Assembly (NCBI GenBank): GCA_013817065.1
Contig: JACDDJ010000189.1
Location: 1 to 7,894 of the forward strand
Direction: 5' to 3'
Origin: Acidobacteriota bacterium
GTDB lineage: Bacteria > Acidobacteriota > Vicinamibacteria > Vicinamibacterales > 2-12-FULL-66-21
Length of the DNA: 7,894 bases
Within the stretch, counting starts at the first letter, position 1. Every line of letters begins with the position of its first letter. The notes under the pieces are model-generated. The model was given only the letters and a program-made list of their open reading frames with translations. It ran no database searches and was not told the DNA's origin. Positions 1 to 5,890 of the stretch are shown here, in pieces. Made by a program: the position numbers and the translations under genes.

Positions 1-303
1 CGCGTGTTCCTGATCAGCCTCAAAGCCGGCGGCCTCGGTCTGAACCTCACCGCCGCCGAATACGTGTTTCTGCTCGATCCGTGGTGGAACCCGGCCGCCG
101 AAGCGCAGGCGATCGATCGCGCCCACCGGATCGGTCAGTCCCGGCACGTCTTCGCCTATCGACTGATTGCCAGGGATACGGTCGAAGAGAAGGTCGTCGA
201 GCTGCAGGCCTCCAAGCGTGAGCTGGCGGACGCGATCCTCTCGGCTGACCCGGCGCTGATTCGGAATCTACGCACCGAGGATCTCGAGCTGCTGCTCTCC
301 TGA
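1..303 (+). CDS. SNF2-family DNA helicase/ATPase, C-terminal fragment (5' end outside window)
   Basis: The frame is open from the first base (Arg-Val-Phe-Leu) to a TGA stop at 301-303, giving about 100 residues of the C-terminal end of a larger protein. It carries the last two helicase motifs of the SNF2/Rad54-type superfamily 2 ATPases: motif V (SLKAGGLGLNLTAA) and motif VI (QAIDRAHRIGQ), followed by the usual VFAYRLIARDTVEEKVVELQ segment and a short helical tail. Proteins of this family use ATP to translocate on double-stranded DNA and remodel DNA-protein complexes; bacterial members include RapA/HepA and many poorly characterised stand-alone SNF2 proteins. The DEAD-box ATPase half and any N-terminal SWIM-type or other domain lie outside the window, so the subfamily cannot be decided. 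The gene converges on the oxidoreductase at 322 with only 18 nt between stops. The GTG at position 4 is an internal codon, not a start. Confidence 0.93.
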   Translation, partial: RVFLISLKAGGLGLNLTAAEYVFLLDPWWNPAAEAQAIDRAHRIGQSRHVFAYRLIARDTVEEKVVELQASKRELADAILSADPALIRNLRTEDLELLLS

Positions 304-321
304 ACCCGGGTCGCTGCCGTC

Positions 322-1335
322 CTACGTCGCCGCCGGCGGTTGCCTCAGCGTCGCGTAGACGCGGTCCATCAGCACCTGGTCCTCGATCGCGCGCTCCAGG
401 CTCATCTCCGGCTGCCGTCCCTCGCGTATGGACCGATAGAAGTCGCGGTACATCGCCTGGTAGCCGCGGATGTCCCTGAAACCCGGGAACATGACCCTCG
501 GCATGCCCTGTCCACGCGCCAGCAGAAACCCACCGTTGGACTCGAAGCTGATGATCCCCTGGCGTCCGAACAGCTTCGAGACGCGCAGCCCTTTCAGTAG
601 CGACGGAACTTCCCGCGAGTAGTAGAGCGACGCCGCGGCGCCGTTGTCGTATTCGAACGCCACCATCATGCTCTTCGCGCGTTTGTCCGGGCCTTCATTC
701 GAGGGCGGTGGGCGATAGCCGTGAACCGAGTCCGGCACGATCTTCGGGCCGAGGCTGCCGGCGATGTGCAGCCAGTGGATACCTTCTTCGAAGAACGCGT
801 CACCGCCCGCCATTGACTCGTCATTCCGCCAGTCGTTGGCGGTCTTGAATCGTTTTGCGATGGTGGTGAAATGCGCGAAGACCATGTCGCCGATCGCGCC
901 CTCCGCAAGCAGCCGCCGCAGGGTGACGGCAAGCGGCTTGTAGTGATCGTTCTCACCAACCAGCACGACACGTCCGGCGCGGTCCCTGGCCGCCTGGACC
1001 GCCTGGTAATCAGCCATCGTCAGGAACGCCGGCTTCTCGACGAGGACGTGCTTGCCGGCGGCAAGCGCCTCGAGCGCCAGCTCGAGGTGGAACTTGGGCG
1101 GAACGGCAATGACGACCGCATCGACCGCCGGGTCGCGGATGGCGCGCTGATAACTGTCGAAGCTGGCCTGGCCCTGGTGCAGACGGCAGAACTCCGCTGC
1201 GCGCGCCGCATCGCGGCTCGCATAACTGGAAGCGATCTCGTGGCGAAGTCCCTTCAGGTTACGGCTGTGGACGCCGGTGATGAAGCCGCACCCGAGAAAG
1301 GCGACACGAAGCGTCTGGTTCATCGGAGGAGTCAT
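322..1335 (-). CDS. Gfo/Idh/MocA-family NAD(P)-dependent oxidoreductase
   Basis: The 337-residue product is the usual length for this family of sugar and cyclitol dehydrogenases and related enzymes. The N-terminal Rossmann fold shows the dinucleotide-binding pattern LGCGFITGVH (G15, G17, H23). The family's EKP motif is at 100-102, with the catalytic-type lysine K101. The C-terminal alpha/beta domain carries GGDAFFEEGIHWLH around 177-190, with H187 in the active-site histidine position and Glu183 where many members have Asp. There is no signal peptide, so it is probably cytoplasmic. The substrate cannot be told from sequence. The start at 1335 is preferred over the in-frame ATG at 1323 because a weak GAGG lies 9 nt upstream of the first and nothing purine-rich lies before the second. 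The gene follows pssA on the same strand after 110 nt and may be the last gene of that unit or have its own promoter. No neighbour points to a pathway. Confidence 0.9.
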   Translation of the reverse strand: MTPPMNQTLRVAFLGCGFITGVHSRNLKGLRHEIASSYASRDAARAAEFCRLHQGQASFDSYQRAIRDPAVDAVVIAVPPKFHLELALEALAAGKHVLVEKPAFLTMADYQAVQAARDRAGRVVLVGENDHYKPLAVTLRRLLAEGAIGDMVFAHFTTIAKRFKTANDWRNDESMAGGDAFFEEGIHWLHIAGSLGPKIVPDSVHGYRPPPSNEGPDKRAKSMMVAFEYDNGAAASLYYSREVPSLLKGLRVSKLFGRQGIISFESNGGFLLARGQGMPRVMFPGFRDIRGYQAMYRDFYRSIREGRQPEMSLERAIEDQVLMDRVYATLRQPPAAT

Positions 1336-1340
1336 GATAC

Positions 1341-1357
1341 GTCGCCTCTGCGGCGAC
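1341..1357 (-). promoter_or_regulatory. Hairpin over the ribosome-binding region of the oxidoreductase gene
   Basis: A perfect 6-bp inverted repeat, GTCGCC / GGCGAC with a 5-nt loop, ends 5 nt before the ATG at 1335. In the mRNA, the only Shine-Dalgarno-like bases (GAGG, complement of 1345-1348) lie in the loop and 3' arm. If it folds, it could lower ribosome access or make translation depend on ribosomes arriving from upstream. The repeat is seen directly; its function is inferred, and chance hairpins of this size are common in GC-rich DNA. Confidence 0.3.
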
Positions 1358-1445
1358 CGGTCAGCCGTGCCGACCCGCGCTCAGGCCCAGGCCGGTGGGT
1401 TGCAGGAGGTCGTTGGCCGCCACCAGCAGGTCTGCGGGAGCCGCT

Positions 1446-2072
1446 TCAAGGCTTCGGCACGTGGATGGTGCTGATCATCAGACTGCCACTCACGAAGTAG
1501 AGGAGAGAGAACGGGTGGAATCCCTTACCGGCCAGATGGACACTGCCGAGTGGGAACTGCTCCCCGGTGAGACCGGACTGATGGAGAAGCGCGAGCGCGA
1601 TCACGAGCACGATGCTGGTGGGAATCGGCGTGCCCTCGAAGTAACGAACCTTACCGGTCGCAACATTCGTGAGTGCGTCCGACGTGACGTTGAAGCGCGC
1701 CAGTCGACTGATCCCGCAACAGACGAAGTACGTGAGCAGCAGCACGTCCCACAGGCCGCGCAGACCGAGCGTGTAGCCCAGCACGGCAGGCGCGACCCCG
1801 AACGACACGATATCGGCGAGCGAGTCGAGGTCCGCGCCGATGCGCGACTGCCGGCGGGCCGAGAGACGTGCCACGTAGCCATCCGCGACGTCGAAGGCGA
1901 GCGCGAACACCGGCAGCAGAAAGGCGGCCCAGAGAACCGTCGACCGATCGTCCTCGATGTAGCTGAGGCACGCGAACAGCGACAGCGTGCCGCAGCTCGC
2001 ATTCGCGAGCGTGAGGATGTCGGCCGGTGTGTACGACCGGAGCATCGACAGGCGGCGCGTGCCCTCGGTCAT
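1446..2072 (-). CDS. pssA: CDP-diacylglycerol-serine O-phosphatidyltransferase (phosphatidylserine synthase)
   Basis: This 208-residue integral membrane enzyme condenses CDP-diacylglycerol with L-serine to give phosphatidylserine and CMP, the step before phosphatidylethanolamine. The CDP-alcohol phosphatidyltransferase signature is complete: D61xxD64G65xxA68R69, then nine residues, G79xxxD83xxxD87. These aspartates bind the metal ions. The following DSLADIVSFGVAPA segment and a later GTPIPT are typical of the serine-using, Bacillus-type (class II) PssA branch. About six hydrophobic segments are visible (near 15-38, 45-60, 88-105, 107-125, 151-165, 188-202). The ATG at 2072 gives a normal family length. 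The frame stays open further upstream, but that stretch is the shadow of the Yip1 gene. The Shine-Dalgarno is poor (AGAAG only 3 nt away), so translation may be coupled to the upstream gene, which ends 17 nt before. No phosphatidylserine decarboxylase gene, its common partner, is in the window. Archaetidylserine synthase is a less likely alternative. Confidence 0.9.
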   Translation of the reverse strand: MTEGTRRLSMLRSYTPADILTLANASCGTLSLFACLSYIEDDRSTVLWAAFLLPVFALAFDVADGYVARLSARRQSRIGADLDSLADIVSFGVAPAVLGYTLGLRGLWDVLLLTYFVCCGISRLARFNVTSDALTNVATGKVRYFEGTPIPTSIVLVIALALLHQSGLTGEQFPLGSVHLAGKGFHPFSLLYFVSGSLMISTIHVPKP

Positions 2073-2089
2073 CAACTTCTGCGGATCCG

Positions 2090-2704
2090 TTAGTAGTAAA
2101 CCGAACCGGGCATGTGGATCACTGCCGTCATCGCCCCGACGACGAAGCCCAGGACGATCACCGCCAGCGCCGAAACCGCCATGTAGGGTACGACCTTCGA
2201 TTCCGGTGTCTTCATCATCACGGGCAGGCCGATGTAGAACACGTAGATGGAGTACAGACCGCCCAGCACGCCGAGGATTGCCAGGGCGGGGATGACCATC
2301 ACTATGCCCGCCACCCACGCAGCCGTGTACGAGTAGGCGACGAGCTTCAGCGCCTGAAGCCGGTTCGGAGTTGATTCGAACTTCGGGGCAAGCCAGTCGA
2401 CGATCATTGCGGCCACGTAAACCAGGACCAGTGAAAGCACATAGGAGACAAACGCACTGACCAGTCCACGGATCATCCCGACGCGCACGGTGCCGACAAA
2501 CGGGAGCGACAGGCCGACGATGCTGTAGCCGATGAAGGTGGCGATTGCCGGGATCGCCGCGAGCGGAACGATGTATGAGCTGTACAGCGTCTCGGTCGTC
2601 GTCGGCTCGGCCGCAATGATCGGCCACTCCCTTTTCGGGTCCTTGAGAATATTCGTTACGCGAGCCTGGAGGGCCGGGGCATTCACATCGATCATGTTCG
2701 TCAT
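2090..2704 (-). CDS. Yip1-domain integral membrane protein
   Basis: The 204-residue product begins with a polar N-terminus (about 40 residues) carrying RVTNILKDPKREWPIIAAEP, the characteristic opening of bacterial Yip1-family proteins. About five hydrophobic segments follow (near 42-62, 80-103, 120-145, 148-163 and 172-196). Eukaryotic Yip1 proteins act in vesicle traffic; bacterial members sit in the inner membrane and have no firmly established function, so none is claimed here. The start at 2704 is fixed by a perfect AGGAGG 9 nt upstream; the next in-frame ATG at 2695 lacks one at good spacing. It is the first gene of the minus-strand block and is followed by pssA after 17 nt, implying co-transcription. 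The pairing suggests a role in membrane organisation or lipid handling, but that is inference from position only. Confidence 0.87.
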   Translation of the reverse strand: MTNMIDVNAPALQARVTNILKDPKREWPIIAAEPTTTETLYSSYIVPLAAIPAIATFIGYSIVGLSLPFVGTVRVGMIRGLVSAFVSYVLSLVLVYVAAMIVDWLAPKFESTPNRLQALKLVAYSYTAAWVAGIVMVIPALAILGVLGGLYSIYVFYIGLPVMMKTPESKVVPYMAVSALAVIVLGFVVGAMTAVIHMPGSVYY

Positions 2705-3036
2705 CTACGCTGTCCTCCTGGGGTGGGCGAAGTTTAACATCCCGCGGAGACAACGTCGCCTTGCTGACCCGTCCCCCACTCGGTCGCGCAGAGGCTGCGC
2801 GTGACGTCAGCCAGGTAGATGGCGCCGAGCTGTTTCTCTAAGAACCGCCTGAGATTGGAGGGAGGCGCGCTTCGCGCACGCGTGGCGTCGACACGTGCGA
2901 GTTCACCAGGTCAGAACCCGGCGTATGCACGCTGCTGAAGATGTGCGGGGAAAGAAGCCCCGTGACGCCGAGCAAGCTGCAGTGCAGTTGCGGGCGACCC
3001 GGGGCCCAGGTCTATGGCGCTGCCCGAAGGCGGCGA
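2705..3036. other. Non-coding gap of 332 nt with several GC-rich hairpins
   Basis: No credible gene is seen on either strand; short open frames here lack family motifs and ribosome sites. The right part is the 3' region of the cold-shock mRNA and the left part is the leader of the Yip1 gene. Inverted repeats include CGCGCA/TGCGCG (2785-2801, 5-nt loop), GCGCG/CGCGC (2865-2877, 3-nt loop), CGGGG/CCCCG (about 2946-2962), GCAA..CTGC/GCAG..TTGC with a bulged base (2972-2991) and GACC/GGTC with a GC-rich inner part (2996-3012). None is followed by a T-run on the minus strand, so no standard intrinsic terminator can be named, although the 2996-3012 hairpin lies only about 25 nt past the cold-shock stop. 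I could not identify a convincing promoter for the Yip1 gene: TAAACT at about 2731-2736 (minus) lacks a good -35 at proper spacing. Confidence 0.5.
2714..2719 (-). promoter_or_regulatory. Strong Shine-Dalgarno of the Yip1 gene
   Basis: The minus strand reads AGGAGG, a perfect anti-16S match, 9 nt before the ATG at 2704. It is the strongest ribosome-binding site in the window. It decides the start over the ATG at 2695, and it contrasts with the poor sites of pssA, the ligase and the polymerase. Confidence 0.8.
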
Positions 3037-3246
3037 CTAGGAAACCTTAACGTTCTCTGCCCGGGGACCCTTCGGACCCTGGCCGCGCTCGAACGTGACG
3101 CCCTGGCCTTCGCGCAGGTCATCGAACCGGGTGTCCTGGCACGCCGAGTTGTGAAAGAAGTACTCGTTGCCGTCGTCGGCGAGGATGAAACCGAAACCCT
3201 TGTCGCTGACGAGACGCTTGATCGTGCCGTTCATTGGTGCTGCCAT
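3037..3246 (-). CDS. Cold-shock domain protein (CspA family)
   Basis: This is a 69-residue single-domain protein, the normal length for the CspA family. These are five-stranded beta-barrels that bind single-stranded RNA and DNA and act as RNA chaperones in the cytoplasm. The RNP1 motif KGFGFI is at 16-21 and the RNP2-equivalent YFFHNS at 29-34, with aromatic residues F18, F20, F30, F31 and H32 on the expected binding face. The C-terminus GQGPKGPRAENVKVS is typical. The start at 3246 is chosen because AAAGGA lies 8 nt upstream; an internal ATG at 3234 (MNGTIKR) is a possible second start, as several relatives begin there. The frame is open further upstream to 3456, but that extension has no family similarity and is taken as untranslated leader. 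The gene is monocistronic and divergent from the ligase gene. Confidence 0.95.
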   Translation of the reverse strand: MAAPMNGTIKRLVSDKGFGFILADDGNEYFFHNSACQDTRFDDLREGQGVTFERGQGPKGPRAENVKVS

Positions 3247-3254
3247 TGCGATTG

Positions 3255-3260
3255 TCCTTT
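3255..3260 (-). promoter_or_regulatory. Shine-Dalgarno of the cold-shock gene
   Basis: AAAGGA on the minus strand lies 8 nt before the ATG at 3246. It supports the 69-residue start over both the longer open frame and the internal ATG at 3234. Confidence 0.7.
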
Positions 3261-3311
3261 GAGTGAGTAAATTCGCTCTGGCAGGTCGTGAGGAAGATAA
3301 ACCAACAACGC

Positions 3312-3326
3312 CTGCCCGGGAGGCAG
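3312..3326 (-). promoter_or_regulatory. Hairpin in the predicted cold-shock mRNA leader
   Basis: A perfect 5-bp inverted repeat CTGCC/GGCAG with a 5-nt loop lies about 65 nt upstream of the cold-shock start codon, inside the leader that would follow from the promoter proposed at 3368-3398. Long structured leaders are known for enterobacterial cspA mRNAs, where they act as thermosensors. That this hairpin has such a role is inference only. Confidence 0.3.
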
Positions 3327-3367
3327 TCGGCGCACATTGCACGCAGGCTGGTCTAGAGCGAAACGGT

Positions 3368-3398
3368 AGTGTAGCGCACTTTTGGCCGATTCGGTCAA
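3368..3398 (-). promoter_or_regulatory. Putative sigma-70-type promoter of the cold-shock gene
   Basis: On the minus strand, TTGACC (complement of 3393-3398; 5 of 6 matches to TTGACA) is followed after 19 nt by TACACT (complement of 3368-3373; 4 of 6 matches to TATAAT). The spacing is at the long end of the usable range. Transcription would start near 3361, leaving a leader of about 115 nt before the ATG at 3246. The hexamers are seen directly; promoter activity is inferred. Confidence 0.4.
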
Positions 3399-3531
3399 GC
3401 CCAGCCAAATCTGCCTGGGCGCCGGGTGCCGGCAGGCTCCGGAATACCGGCTCCATCAGCCGTCTGGGCCCGGTTCAAGAAGCCGTGCCGGTTGTGACGA
3501 AGGCGGGTCAAACGCGTGATACAACCGGGGA

Positions 3532-4635
3532 ATGGCGACAGGCCTTCCTGCGGCGGCGTTCTCTATTCAGCCCCCGATCGAGCCGATGCTCGCCAAGCTT
3601 GCCGAGGATCTGCCAGCGGAAGGCGCGTATCTCTACGAGCCCAAGTGGGACGGCTTTCGCTCGATCGTCTTCCGTCGCGGCCCCGCGATCTTCATTCAGA
3701 GTCGTGACCTGCGGCCGCTCGGCCGCTACTTCCCCGAGCTCCACGATTCTCTTCTCGCCGGCCTGCCGGACGATTGCGTCGTCGATGGCGAGATCGTGAT
3801 CGCAAACGACCGAGGACTGGATTTCGATGCGCTGCAGTTGCGGCTGCACCCCGCCGCCTCGCGTGTCGCGAAACTGGCTGCAGCCACGCCGTCCTCCTTC
3901 GTCGCCTTCGACCTCCTTGCCCTTGGCGGACACGACCTTCGGGGCAAGACACAGGCCGACCGTCGTCAACTCCTCGAGAAGGCATTTGCGACGATCAAGC
4001 CGCCCATCCACCTCACTCCGGTAACGCGGGAGCGAGCCGTCGCGACGGACTGGCTCGCCAGGTTCGAAGGCGCAGGGCTCGACGGCGTCATCGCAAAGCC
4101 TGAGAACGGACCATATCAGCCAGGGAAGCGCGCCATGCTGAAGATCAAGCACGCCCGCACCGCCGAGTGCGTGGTGGCGGGTTTTCGCTGGCACAAGGAA
4201 GGTCAGGGAACGCATGTCGGCTCACTGCTGCTTGGCCTCTACGACGCGAGAGGAACGCTTCACCACGTGGGGGTGACGTCCTCGTTCACGATGACCAGGC
4301 GGCAGGAACTGGCGAAGGAACTCGGACCGCTGCGGCACGGCGCTCTCGACAGTCACCCGTGGCGTGACCGGGCCAGTGCTGACGAGCACGCGACCACGCG
4401 GATGCCGGGCGGACAGAGCCGATGGAGCGCAGGCAAGGACCTGTCATGGGAGCCGCTTCGGATCGAACGCGTCTGCGAAGTGAAGTACGACCACATGCAG
4501 GGCGATCGATTCCGGCACGCGGCAACCTTCCTCCGCTGGCGTGCGGACAAGCTGCCGGCCGACTGCCGTTATGATCAACTCGAAGTGACGACGGCGTACG
4601 AGCTGGCGAAGGTTTTCAGCGCCGGCTCGAAATGA
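3532..4635 (+). CDS. ligC: ATP-dependent DNA ligase, LigC-type
   Basis: The 367-residue protein seals DNA nicks through a covalent lysyl-AMP. The nucleotidyltransferase motifs appear in order: motif I EPKWDGFR at 36-43 with the adenylated lysine K38; motif III VVDGEIVI at 83-90; motif IIIa FVAFDLLA at 123-130; motif IV GLDGVIAK at 182-189; motif V LKIKH at 203-207 with K204 and K206. The C-terminal OB-fold follows, ending with the motif VI-like RFRHAATFLRWRADK at 327-340. Length and layout match mycobacterial LigC, a stand-alone ligase without the polymerase and phosphoesterase domains of LigD. An in-frame TGA at 3517-3519 leaves the ATG at 3532 as the first possible start. No well-spaced Shine-Dalgarno precedes it (only GGGGA directly against the ATG), so leaderless or weak initiation is possible. 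It converges on a LigD-type polymerase gene after 16 nt. The mycobacterial LigC and Prim-PolC pair, also adjacent, acts in excision repair. Confidence 0.92.
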   Translation: MATGLPAAAFSIQPPIEPMLAKLAEDLPAEGAYLYEPKWDGFRSIVFRRGPAIFIQSRDLRPLGRYFPELHDSLLAGLPDDCVVDGEIVIANDRGLDFDALQLRLHPAASRVAKLAAATPSSFVAFDLLALGGHDLRGKTQADRRQLLEKAFATIKPPIHLTPVTRERAVATDWLARFEGAGLDGVIAKPENGPYQPGKRAMLKIKHARTAECVVAGFRWHKEGQGTHVGSLLLGLYDARGTLHHVGVTSSFTMTRRQELAKELGPLRHGALDSHPWRDRASADEHATTRMPGGQSRWSAGKDLSWEPLRIERVCEVKYDHMQGDRFRHAATFLRWRADKLPADCRYDQLEVTTAYELAKVFSAGSK

Positions 4636-4640
4636 ACCAT

Positions 4641-4674
4641 CTCCGGCCGTCTCAAGGAAGATCTTCGACCGGAG
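4641..4674. terminator. Inverted repeats at the ligase/polymerase convergent junction (candidate two-way terminator)
   Basis: CTCCGG (4641-4646) and CCGGAG (4669-4674) form a 6-bp inverted repeat around a perfect 10-bp palindrome, GAAGATCTTC (4657-4666). The structure spans the 16-nt gap and the last seven codons of the polymerase gene. Being symmetrical, it could fold in either transcript and limit read-through between the convergent genes. There is no T-run on either side, so it is not a standard intrinsic terminator. Confidence 0.25.
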
Positions 4675-5890
4675 CTTGCGGCGGACGCACCGCTTCGGGC
4701 ACGTGTTCGAGGTTCAGCCTGATGCGCGTCCACGTCTTGTAGCGGCCGCGCATCCGATCGACGAGTACATCGGCAGGCTGCAGGTGCGCGGCCGCTTCAG
4801 GGTGCCGCCCCTTCCATGCTTCCAGGTACACCAGCGCGTCCTTCTCCTGCTGCGCGCGTACGATTTCGATCAGCGGCTTCGAAGACTGCCGCCGCCTGGA
4901 CGGTTGGACGCGCGCGGGCTCCCCTGCCTGCTTCTTGTAGTGCGGCGGCCATGGCGCATCGCCAAGTCCGTCCTTCTCCTGTCGCGCCGACAGTTCCATC
5001 AGCCGGTCGAGCGAATAGGCGTGAGCCTCCATGCCGACATGCACATCGCCTAGATCGGCGAAACGTTTCGGCATGGTGACGAGCGTGAACTCGGCCGGAT
5101 CACACAGCGGGACTTCCTCCCACGAGAGCGGCGCCGAGACCCGGGCATCAGGCCGCGGACGCACTGAATACGCGCCCGCGATGGTCCGGTCTTTGGCGTT
5201 CTGGTTGTAGTCGAGGAAGACGCCGTGACGCTCTTCCTTCCACCACTTGCTCGTCGCAAGAGTGGGCACGCGGCGCTCGACCTCGCGGGCGAAGGCGAGC
5301 GCGGCGCGGCGGACTTCCGTGAACGTCCAGCGCCGCTCGATGCGGATGTAGATGTGGAGCCCGCGCGACCCCGAGGTCTTCGGCCAGCCGACGAGACCGA
5401 GATCGGTCAGCGTCGCCTGCACTTCGACGGCGACATCCTTCAACTGCTGCCACGTGATGCCCGGCACCGGATCGAGGTCGACGCGCAGTTCATCGGGATG
5501 GTCGAGATCGTCGGCGCGCACGGGATGAGGATGCAGCTCGAGGCAGGCGAGATTGGCCATCCACGCGAGGGCGGCGGCGTCCCGCGGCACCACTTCCACG
5601 GCGGTTCTTCCGGATGGGAACCGCAACTCGACGACATCGATCCAGTCCGGGCGGGCATCCGGGGCGCGCTTCTGGTAGAAGAAGTCGCTCCCGATCCCAT
5701 TTGGATAGCGGACGAGCACGTTCGGCCGTCCGCCGGATCCGCGCAGCGCGCCTTCCGCCACGGCGAGGTAGTAGCGAACGAGATCCAGCTTGGTATGCCC
5801 AGCCTCAGAAAAGAGGACTTTCTGCGGATTCGAGATCACGACCTCGCGGCCCGCGACGTTCAGTACCTCGCCGGCTGCCTTCGCGGCCAT
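4652..5890 (-). CDS. LigD-type polymerase/primase domain protein (PolDom, Prim-PolC/PolD-like)
   Basis: The 412-residue protein belongs to the archaeo-eukaryotic primase superfamily as found in the LigD polymerase domain, which adds nucleotides (often ribonucleotides) at gaps and broken ends before ligation. The catalytic pieces are present: DLDP with metal ligands D138 and D140, SGSRGLHIYI at 173-182 with R176 and H179, and FLDYNQN with the third aspartate D227. Residues about 10-295 form the polymerase domain. Residues about 296-412 are a C-terminal extension with a basic linker (ARVQPSRRRQSS, 326-337) and a conserved-looking RMRGRYKTWTRIRLNLEHVP (379-398). As far as I recall, a similar tail exists in roughly 400-residue mycobacterial PolD proteins. 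No ligase or phosphoesterase domain is fused. Its ATG shares one base with the kinase stop (TGATG), and no Shine-Dalgarno is visible, so translation is probably coupled to the kinase. Its likely partner is the convergent ligase at 3532-4635. Confidence 0.92.
   Translation of the reverse strand: MAAKAAGEVLNVAGREVVISNPQKVLFSEAGHTKLDLVRYYLAVAEGALRGSGGRPNVLVRYPNGIGSDFFYQKRAPDARPDWIDVVELRFPSGRTAVEVVPRDAAALAWMANLACLELHPHPVRADDLDHPDELRVDLDPVPGITWQQLKDVAVEVQATLTDLGLVGWPKTSGSRGLHIYIRIERRWTFTEVRRAALAFAREVERRVPTLATSKWWKEERHGVFLDYNQNAKDRTIAGAYSVRPRPDARVSAPLSWEEVPLCDPAEFTLVTMPKRFADLGDVHVGMEAHAYSLDRLMELSARQEKDGLGDAPWPPHYKKQAGEPARVQPSRRRQSSKPLIEIVRAQQEKDALVYLEAWKGRHPEAAAHLQPADVLVDRMRGRYKTWTRIRLNLEHVPEAVRPPQAPVEDLP

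Noticed and set aside
1395..2093. Open frame of 232 codons on the plus strand opposite pssA
   Set aside because: Composition is Arg/Glu/His-rich, as expected for the complement of a GC-rich membrane-protein gene, with no recognisable fold or ribosome site.
2073..2753. Upstream in-frame extension of pssA making a 435-residue protein
   Set aside because: The extension overlaps the Yip1 gene in another frame, is low-complexity and rich in Arg/Gly/Pro, and shows no family motif. The remaining 208 residues match the normal PssA length.
2785..2801. Hairpin CGCGCA/TGCGCG as an intrinsic terminator
   Set aside because: There is no T-run on either side, and it lies far from any stop codon in the right orientation.
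2941..3270. Open frame of 109 codons on the plus strand across the cold-shock gene
   Set aside because: Most of it is the complement of the cold-shock coding sequence; the remainder shows no protein-like pattern.
3247..3456. N-terminal extension of the cold-shock protein to 139 residues
   Set aside because: The added residues have no cold-shock similarity, and a good Shine-Dalgarno marks the start at 3246. The open frame is a by-product of GC-rich sequence.
3508..4215. Open frame of 235 codons on the minus strand opposite the ligase
   Set aside because: It is antisense to the ligase catalytic domain, with no motifs and no ribosome site; judged a shadow.
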